Of a DNA stretch of 7,525 bases, positions 1 through 4,814 are shown piece after piece; positions within the stretch are counted from its first letter, which is position 1, and every line of letters starts with the position of its first letter. Below the pieces are notes generated by a model. That model made no database searches, was not told the DNA's origin, and saw nothing but the letters and a program-made list of their open reading frames with translations. This DNA comes from CAYXXN01 sp964469055. GTDB taxonomy: Bacteria; Acidobacteriota; Thermoanaerobaculia; Multivoradales; JAHEKO01. The DNA lies in contig CAYXXN010000134.1 of assembly GCA_964469055.1 (NCBI GenBank), positions 1 through 7,525 on the forward strand. Reading direction: 5' to 3'. A program made the translations under genes and the position numbers.

Positions 1-1064
1 GCACCGGCATCGGGATCTACACGGCGGCGCTGCTGGCGCGGCTCGCGAGCGAGCCCGACTTCGCCTTCGTGGGCATGGCCCACCGACCGGCCGAGAACGT
101 CGAGGAGCTGGCGATGCGCGGTCTCGGCTTCGAGGCGCATGGAGGGCCGCTCGGCATCCTCTGGCAGCAACTCCGGCTGCCGAGACGTCTGCGGCGCGGC
201 GACATCGACCTCCTGTGGTCGCCGCTCTTCACGCTGCCGACCGCCTTGCCGATACCCGCCGTAGTGACCGTGCACGACCTCACCCCCGTTCTCCTACCCA
301 GAACGCACCGTTGGCAAACTCGCTGGACGATCCGGCCGTTCCTCGGCCGTTCCCTCGAGCGCGCCCGGCGCGTGGTCGCGGTCTCAGAGGCGACCGCGGC
401 GGATCTGCGGCGGCTCTATCCCAGGTGCGCGGAGCGCGTCGTCGTCATCCCCAACGGCGTGGACCCCGATTTCCAGCCCGCGACGCCGGAAGCGATCGCC
501 GCCACCCGCGCCGAGCTCGGCTGCCCGCGGGGCTACGTGCTCTACGCCGGGACGCTCGAGCCGCGCAAGAACGTCAACCGGCTGCTCGACGCCTGGCAAG
601 AGCTGCACCACCCCGGGGCCGTCGACCTGCCCCTCGTCCTCGCGGGGCCCTACGGCTGGGCAAGCCGCGCGCTGGCGGGCCGCTTGACGGCCCTGGCCGA
701 CCATGGAGTTCGCTACCTGGGGCCCCTACCCAGATCCGTTCTGGTCGCCACCATGCAGGCCGCCACCCTTTTCGTCTACCCCTCGCTCTACGAGGGCTTC
801 GGCCTGCCGGCGGCCGAGGCGATGGCCTGCGGCGTGCCGGTCGTCGCCAGCGACACCGCGGCCTTGGCCGAGGTGGTGGGCGACGCCGGGCTGCTGGTCC
901 CGGCAACCGACACCGGCGCCCTCGCCGCCGCCCTCGCGCGCCTGGCCGCCGATCCCGCTCTCGCCGGCGTGCTCGGCCGGCGCGGCCGCGAGCGCGCCCG
1001 TCGCTTCTCGTGGGATGACGCCGCGCGGCGGCTGGCGGCGGTCTTCCGCGAAGCGCTCGTTTAG
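1..1064 (+). CDS. Family 4 glycosyltransferase (MtfB-like), 5' end outside window
   Basis: A GT-B fold glycosyltransferase that probably transfers a sugar from a nucleotide-sugar donor to a lipid-linked oligosaccharide on the cytoplasmic face of the membrane. The reading frame is open from base 3, giving 353 visible residues. The first visible residues read TGIGIYTAALLARL, the conserved N-terminal glycine loop, so GTG at 69 is not the start. In the next gene the matching GIGTY lies at residues 16-20, so about 14-15 residues are missing on the left. Further motifs are VVTVHDLTPVLLP, VVAVSEATAADL, VIPNGVDPDF and the donor-domain opening VLYAGTLEPRKNVNRLL. The EX7E signature EGFGLPAAE has its glutamates at visible residues 264 and 272, followed by AMACGVPVVAS. 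The C-terminal helix is FSWDDAARRLAAVFREAL, ending in TAG at 1062-1064. It lies 22 bases before a same-family paralogue. The family is secure; a mannosyl donor would fit MtfB relatives but is not shown by the sequence. Confidence 0.93.
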   Translation, partial: TGIGIYTAALLARLASEPDFAFVGMAHRPAENVEELAMRGLGFEAHGGPLGILWQQLRLPRRLRRGDIDLLWSPLFTLPTALPIPAVVTVHDLTPVLLPRTHRWQTRWTIRPFLGRSLERARRVVAVSEATAADLRRLYPRCAERVVVIPNGVDPDFQPATPEAIAATRAELGCPRGYVLYAGTLEPRKNVNRLLDAWQELHHPGAVDLPLVLAGPYGWASRALAGRLTALADHGVRYLGPLPRSVLVATMQAATLFVYPSLYEGFGLPAAEAMACGVPVVASDTAALAEVVGDAGLLVPATDTGALAAALARLAADPALAGVLGRRGRERARRFSWDDAARRLAAVFREALV

Positions 1065-1086
1065 CGCGAGAATCGGCTCTCCCCTC

Positions 1087-2229
1087 GTGGCCTACCGGAT
1101 CGGCATCGACGCCCGCAAGATCGCCGACTTCGGCATCGGCACCTACATCCAGCACCTGGTGCGGGCGCTGGCGGAGATCGATCACGAGAACCGCTACATC
1201 CTGTTCGTCGGCCGGCGCTACGAGGGAGAGCTCGACGACCTGCCGCCGAACTTTCGCCGGGTCGTGGAGCGGGCGCCCGTCTATTCCCTGCGCGAGCAGG
1301 TCGCGCTCTCCTGGCGGCTGGCGCGGCTCTCGCTCGACCTCTATCACGCCACCCACTACGTGCTGCCGTCGGTCGCGCCGCGGCGGGTGGTGGTGACGAT
1401 CCACGACATCATCCACCTTCTCTATCCGGAGTTCCTGCCCAATCGACTGGCCTTCCTCTACGCCCAGCGCATGATCCGGCGCAGCCTCGGGCGCGCCGAC
1501 CTGGTGATCTCCGACTCGCAGAACACCAAGACCGACCTCATGGACTACTTCGAGGTCGACGGGCGCAAGATCCGGCGCATCTACCCCGGGGTGGCGGACG
1601 AGTTCCGGCAGCCGCTCGCCGCCGAGGATCTCGAGCGTTGGCGCGATCGCTTCGGGCTGCGGCGGCCGTACCTGCTGTTCGTCGGCAACCCCAAGCCGCA
1701 CAAGAATCTCGACAACGTGGTACAGGCCTACGCTCGAGCCGTGGAGCACCACGGCTTCGACGCCGACCTGGTGTGCGTCGGCGGCCGGGACGGCGCCGAC
1801 GCCAAGGTGCAGCAACGGGCGACCCAGCTCGCGCTCGGCGAGCGTGTCAAGCTGCTCGGCCACGTCGAGCAGGAGGCGCTGCCTGCCCTCTACCAGGGCG
1901 CCACCCTCTTCCTCTACCCGACGCTCTATGAGGGCTTCGGCCTGCCGGTGGTCGAGGCCATGGCCTCGGGGGTCGCCGTCATCACCTCGAACAACTCCGC
2001 CCTGCGCGAGATCGCCGAGGGCTACGCCGAGCTCGTCGACCCGCTCGACGTCGACGCCATCGGTCGCGCCATCGTGCGCTGCATGACCGACGCCGAGCAC
2101 CGGCGGGGACTCGCCGAGCAGGGACGCCGTCGCTCGCGCGACTTCGACTGGCGCCGCACCGCCGAGCAGACCCTCGAGGTCTACCGCGCCGTGCTCGCCG
2201 CCTCGCCCGCTTCGGGAGACTCGGCCTGA
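1087..2229 (+). CDS. Family 4 glycosyltransferase (MtfB-like), GTG start
   Basis: A complete 380-residue GT-B glycosyltransferase, a normal length for GT4. The GTG at 1087 is chosen because the protein then begins VAYRIGIDARKIADFGIGTY, the standard start of this subfamily with its glycine loop at residues 16-20. The frame stays open far upstream, but that extension overlaps the previous gene and resembles no N-terminal domain. No strong ribosome-binding site precedes the GTG, so translation may be coupled to the gene ending 22 bases before. Motifs in order are VVVTIHDIIHLLYPEF (101-116), VISDSQNTKTDL (140-151), RIYPGVADEF (174-183), the donor-domain entry LLFVGNPKPHKNL (196-208), RVKLLGHV (253-260), and the EX7E motif EGFGLPVVE with glutamates 282 and 290. 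MtfB-type enzymes are mannosyltransferases of O-polysaccharide synthesis; the actual sugar here is unknown. It is a tandem paralogue of the preceding gene. Confidence 0.95.
   Translation: MAYRIGIDARKIADFGIGTYIQHLVRALAEIDHENRYILFVGRRYEGELDDLPPNFRRVVERAPVYSLREQVALSWRLARLSLDLYHATHYVLPSVAPRRVVVTIHDIIHLLYPEFLPNRLAFLYAQRMIRRSLGRADLVISDSQNTKTDLMDYFEVDGRKIRRIYPGVADEFRQPLAAEDLERWRDRFGLRRPYLLFVGNPKPHKNLDNVVQAYARAVEHHGFDADLVCVGGRDGADAKVQQRATQLALGERVKLLGHVEQEALPALYQGATLFLYPTLYEGFGLPVVEAMASGVAVITSNNSALREIAEGYAELVDPLDVDAIGRAIVRCMTDAEHRRGLAEQGRRRSRDFDWRRTAEQTLEVYRAVLAASPASGDSA
2214..2219 (+). promoter_or_regulatory. Ribosome-binding site that supports a CTG start
   Basis: GGGAGA lies inside the end of the preceding gene, six bases before the CTG at 2226. 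It contains GGAG, the core complement of the 16S rRNA tail. The spacing suits initiation at 2226 and is far too long for the ATG at 2274, so it helps decide the start of the third glycosyltransferase. Confidence 0.6.
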
Positions 2230-3314
2230 GCCGTCCGCCCCGCGCCGTCCTCGTCCACGACTGGCTGACCGGGATGCGGGGCGGTGAGAAGGTCCTGGAG
2301 GTGCTGGGGGAGCTACTGCCCGCGGCCCCGATCTACACCCTCTTCCACCTGCCGGGGTCGGTGAGCCCGGCGATCGAGTCGCACCCGATCGAGACCAGCT
2401 TCCTCGCGCGCGCACCGGGTCTGGCGCGCTGGTACCGCTACTACCTGCCGCTCTTCCCCCGCGCCATCGAGAGCCTGCGGCTCCCCGACGTCGAGCTCGT
2501 CGTCTCGAGCAGCCACTGTGTCGCCAAAGGGGTGATCCCACCGCCGGGCGCCCGGCACGTCTGCTACTGCCACACGCCGGTGCGCTATGCCTGGGACCAG
2601 GAGGAGATCTACTTCCCCCGCCGCCGCGGCCCGCTCGGGCGGCTGCGGGCAGCCTTGCTGGCCCGGCTGCGGCGCTGGGACGCGGCCACCGCCGACCGCG
2701 TCTCGACCTACGTCGCGAACTCGCGCTTCGTGGCCGACCGCATCCGCCGCTACTACGGTCGGGAGGCCACCGTCGTGCCGCCGCCGGTCGAGGTCGACTT
2801 CTTCACCCCGAGCGAGGCGCCGCGCGAGGACTTCTGCCTCTTCGTCTCGGGCCTCGCCCCGTACAAGCGGATCGAGGTCGCCATCGCCGCTTGCGAGCGG
2901 CTGGGCGTCGAGCTGGTCATCGTCGGCGACGGGCCCGAGCGCCGGCGGCTCGAGCGCCGAGCCGGGCCCCATACCCGCCTGCTCGGCCGGGTCTCGCCCA
3001 AGGCCCTGCGCGACCTCTATCGCCGGGCGCGCTGTTTCGTGCAGCCGGGGGAGGAGGACTTCGGCATCGCCAGCGTCGAGGCCTTGGCCGCCGGCTGCCC
3101 GGTCGTCGCCTCCGGTCGCGGCGGGGTGCTCGACATCGTCGAGCACGGCCGGCACGGACTGTTGTACGATCCAGCCTCCGGTGACGTCGGTCTCGCGGAT
3201 GCGATTGACAAAGTTCGGTCGCTGCGATTCAATCCTTTGGACCTACGACAGCGCGCGGAGGGTTTCTCGAAGGCCCGCTGCCGGAGTGCCCTCGCGGCGC
3301 TCCTCGTGACCTGA
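2226..3314 (+). CDS. Family 4 glycosyltransferase, WbaZ-like, probable CTG start
   Basis: A GT-B glycosyltransferase of the WbaZ-like group, whose characterised Salmonella member is an O-antigen mannosyltransferase. From CTG at 2226 the protein has 362 residues and begins with R-A-V-L-V-H-D-W-L-T-G then MRGGEKVLE (17-25), the hallmark N-terminus of this group. The first ATG at 2274 would delete the first Rossmann strand and VHDWLTG. No ATG, GTG or TTG lies in frame between the stop at 1929-1931 and 2274. The CTG overlaps the preceding stop codon as CTGA and has GGGAGA six bases upstream. Other motifs are CYCHTPVRYAWDQEEIYF (113-130), TYVANSRFVADRI (151-163), the donor-domain opening FVSGLAPYKRIEVAI (206-220), VIVGDGPERRRL and the EX7E variant EEDFGIASVE with glutamates 277 and 285. 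The final 45 or so codons have unusually many A/T third positions, where a promoter-like sequence occurs. Family confidence is high; the exact start and the sugar are inferred. Confidence 0.92.
   Translation: MSRPPRAVLVHDWLTGMRGGEKVLEVLGELLPAAPIYTLFHLPGSVSPAIESHPIETSFLARAPGLARWYRYYLPLFPRAIESLRLPDVELVVSSSHCVAKGVIPPPGARHVCYCHTPVRYAWDQEEIYFPRRRGPLGRLRAALLARLRRWDAATADRVSTYVANSRFVADRIRRYYGREATVVPPPVEVDFFTPSEAPREDFCLFVSGLAPYKRIEVAIAACERLGVELVIVGDGPERRRLERRAGPHTRLLGRVSPKALRDLYRRARCFVQPGEEDFGIASVEALAAGCPVVASGRGGVLDIVEHGRHGLLYDPASGDVGLADAIDKVRSLRFNPLDLRQRAEGFSKARCRSALAALLVT
3205..3233 (+). promoter_or_regulatory. Candidate internal sigma70-type promoter
   Basis: A perfect -35 hexamer TTGACA (3205-3210) is followed after exactly 17 bases by TTCAAT (3228-3233), a 4 of 6 match to TATAAT. 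It lies in the end of the WbaZ-like gene, with its -10 about 95 bases before the TTG start of the polyprenyl glycosylphosphotransferase, so it could drive that gene separately. The 60 bases from 3181 to 3240 are 55% GC (33 of 60), against roughly 70% around it. The sequence is also protein-coding, and promoter consensus in this phylum is poorly known, so this remains a candidate. Confidence 0.35.
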
Positions 3315-3317
3315 CCC

Positions 3318-3322
3318 GGAGG
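3318..3322 (+). promoter_or_regulatory. Ribosome-binding site for the TTG-initiated transferase
   Basis: GGAGG lies just after the stop codon of the preceding gene and four bases before the TTG at 3327. It is the strongest Shine-Dalgarno sequence on the plus strand here and fixes the TTG as start. The spacing is slightly short. Confidence 0.7.
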
Positions 3323-3326
3323 TTTC

Positions 3327-4757
3327 TTGCTTCGCCAGCGCCACCAAGTCACCGCGCTCGTGGTCCTGGCGAGTGATTTCGCCGTCACCCTCGCCGCTTT
3401 CCTGGCGGCCTGGTACCTGCGCTTCGAGTCGGGCCTCTTCCCGGTCGCCCACCGTCCCGACTTCGCCCAGTACTTGAGGCTCCTGCCGGTCATCGCCATC
3501 ATCTGGCCCGTCGTCTTCTATTTCCACGGCCTCTACCAATTCCGGCGCGACCGCAGCCGGGTGGACGAGACGCTCACCCTGATCGTGGCGGTCGTCCTCG
3601 CCTCGGTGCTGCTGTCGGCGGCCAATCAGTGGATCCGACCGGTGACGCGGCCGGGGACCGAGACCTTCGCCTACTTCGACTACAGCCGGCTCTTCCTCGT
3701 CTTCTTCGCCGCCCTCGACGTCCTCTTCATCACTCTCGGCCGCAGCGGCATCCGCCAGGCGCTGCGCGCCGTCTGGCGGCGCAGCCACAACTTGCTGCGC
3801 ATCCTGATCGTCGGGGCCGGCACCCTGGGCCGCGAGGTCGTCCGCAAGCTCGCCCACCATCGCGAGCTCGGCCTCGAGGTCGTGGGCTTCCTCGACGACG
3901 ACCCGAGCAAGTTGGGGGAGTCGATCGAGGGCGTGCCGGTGCTGGCCGAGGTCGGCGCCCTCGATCGCGTGCTCGGGGAGCGCCGAGTGGACCAGGTGTA
4001 CATCGCCCTGCCGCTCGAGGCGCACCGCAAGATGCTGCGCGTCCTGCAGAGCGTGGCGCGGGAGTGCGTCGAAGTGCGGATGGTGCCCGACATCCTCCAG
4101 TACGCCACCCTCAAAGCCACCCTCGAGGACCTCGACGGCACGCCGGTCATCAATCTCTCCCAGGTGCCGCTCCAGGGCTGGGGCAGCATGGTGAAGCGCT
4201 CACTCGACCTCGCGATCACCGTGCCGGCGCTGGCCGTGTTGTCCCCCCTCTTGCCGCTGGTCGCCCTCGCCATCTGGCTCGAGGACCGCGGTCCGGTCTT
4301 CTACCGCCAGGAGCGCATGGGACTCGACGGGCGCTCCTTCCAGATCCTGAAGTTCCGCTCCATGCGCGTGTACGCCGAGGCCACGACGGGCCCGGTGTGG
4401 GCGATCAAGGACGACCCGCGGCGCACCCGGATCGGGAGGTGGCTGCGCCGCTGGTCACTCGACGAGTTTCCGCAGCTCTGGAACGTGCTCGAGGGCGACA
4501 TGTCGATCGTCGGCCCCCGCCCCGAGCGTCCGGCCTTCGTGCGCGAGTTCAAGGAGAAACTGCCCCAGTACATGGTGCGCCACCGCGTCAAGTCCGGCAT
4601 CACCGGCTGGGCCCAGGTCCACGGCTGGCGCGGCAACACCTCCATCCGCAAGCGCCTGCAGTACGACCTCTACTACATCGAGAACTGGTCCCTGCGCCTC
4701 GACCTGAAGATCCTCTGGCTGACCGTGAAGCATGGCCTGCGGGCGAACGCCTACTAA
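3327..4757 (+). CDS. Polyprenyl-phosphate glycosylphosphotransferase (WcaJ-like initiating sugar transferase)
   Basis: This membrane enzyme should start glycan assembly by moving a sugar-1-phosphate, glucose-1-phosphate in WcaJ itself, from a UDP-sugar to undecaprenyl phosphate. It has 476 residues, the full length of the WcaJ/WbaP-like architecture. Four N-terminal hydrophobic segments lie near 8-30, 50-69, 82-100 and 121-139. A CoA-binding-like Rossmann domain follows, with LRILIVGAGTLGREVV (glycines 163, 165, 168) and VVGFLDDDP (185-193). The catalytic phosphoglycosyltransferase domain starts near 290 with a membrane segment holding Ser306-Pro307, the conserved kink of monotopic enzymes. 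It continues with FYRQERMGLDGRSF (325-338), KFRSM (342-346), SLDEFPQLWNVLEGDMS with the catalytic Asp379-Glu380 pair, VGPRPER (395-401), SGITGWAQVHGWRG (423-436) and YDLYYIENWSL (446-456), ending in ANAY. The start is TTG with GGAGG four bases upstream and 12 bases after the previous stop. The conserved C-terminus favours WcaJ over galactose-specific WbaP, but the sugar is not proven. Confidence 0.95.
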   Translation: MLRQRHQVTALVVLASDFAVTLAAFLAAWYLRFESGLFPVAHRPDFAQYLRLLPVIAIIWPVVFYFHGLYQFRRDRSRVDETLTLIVAVVLASVLLSAANQWIRPVTRPGTETFAYFDYSRLFLVFFAALDVLFITLGRSGIRQALRAVWRRSHNLLRILIVGAGTLGREVVRKLAHHRELGLEVVGFLDDDPSKLGESIEGVPVLAEVGALDRVLGERRVDQVYIALPLEAHRKMLRVLQSVARECVEVRMVPDILQYATLKATLEDLDGTPVINLSQVPLQGWGSMVKRSLDLAITVPALAVLSPLLPLVALAIWLEDRGPVFYRQERMGLDGRSFQILKFRSMRVYAEATTGPVWAIKDDPRRTRIGRWLRRWSLDEFPQLWNVLEGDMSIVGPRPERPAFVREFKEKLPQYMVRHRVKSGITGWAQVHGWRGNTSIRKRLQYDLYYIENWSLRLDLKILWLTVKHGLRANAY

Positions 4758-4774
4758 TCGTCGCGGTCCTCGTC

Positions 4775-4795
4775 GGCCGCTAAGCCCGCGCGGCC
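4775..4795. terminator. Weak hairpin in the convergent gap, possible terminator
   Basis: GGCCGC (4775-4780) and GCGGCC (4790-4795) can form a six-pair all-GC stem with a nine-base loop. It sits in the 57-base gap (4758-4814) between two convergent genes, where a two-way terminator would be expected. Neither strand has a T-tract after the stem, so it is not a standard intrinsic terminator and may be chance in GC-rich DNA. Nothing else recognisable lies in the gap. Confidence 0.25.
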
Positions 4796-4814
4796 CGGCT
4801 CTTCGCCGCCTCCA

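Noticed and set aside
311..339. TTGGCA at 311-316 as a -35 element in the first gene
   Set aside because: At 17-base spacing the -10 position reads GGCCGT, with no resemblance to TATAAT.
293..734. Direct repeat CCTACCCAGA at 293-302 and 725-734
   Set aside because: Only ten bases, in different reading frames of one gene, with no flanking similarity; likely chance.
703..1086. ATG at 703 as start of the second glycosyltransferase
   Set aside because: The 128-residue extension overlaps the C-terminal half of the first enzyme, is Pro/Arg/Ser-rich and shows no domain; GTG at 1087 gives the family N-terminus.
1932..2229. A -1 frameshift fusing the second and third glycosyltransferases
   Set aside because: The third gene's frame is open through this stretch, so a fusion is formally possible, but I see no slippery heptamer, the upstream codons in that frame look noncoding, and CTG with a ribosome-binding site is simpler.
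574..2541. A 655-residue open frame on the minus strand across the glycosyltransferase genes
   Set aside because: It spans two gene junctions antisense to three clear enzymes and reads as low-complexity Arg/Gly/Ala/Pro protein, the usual shadow of GC-rich coding DNA.
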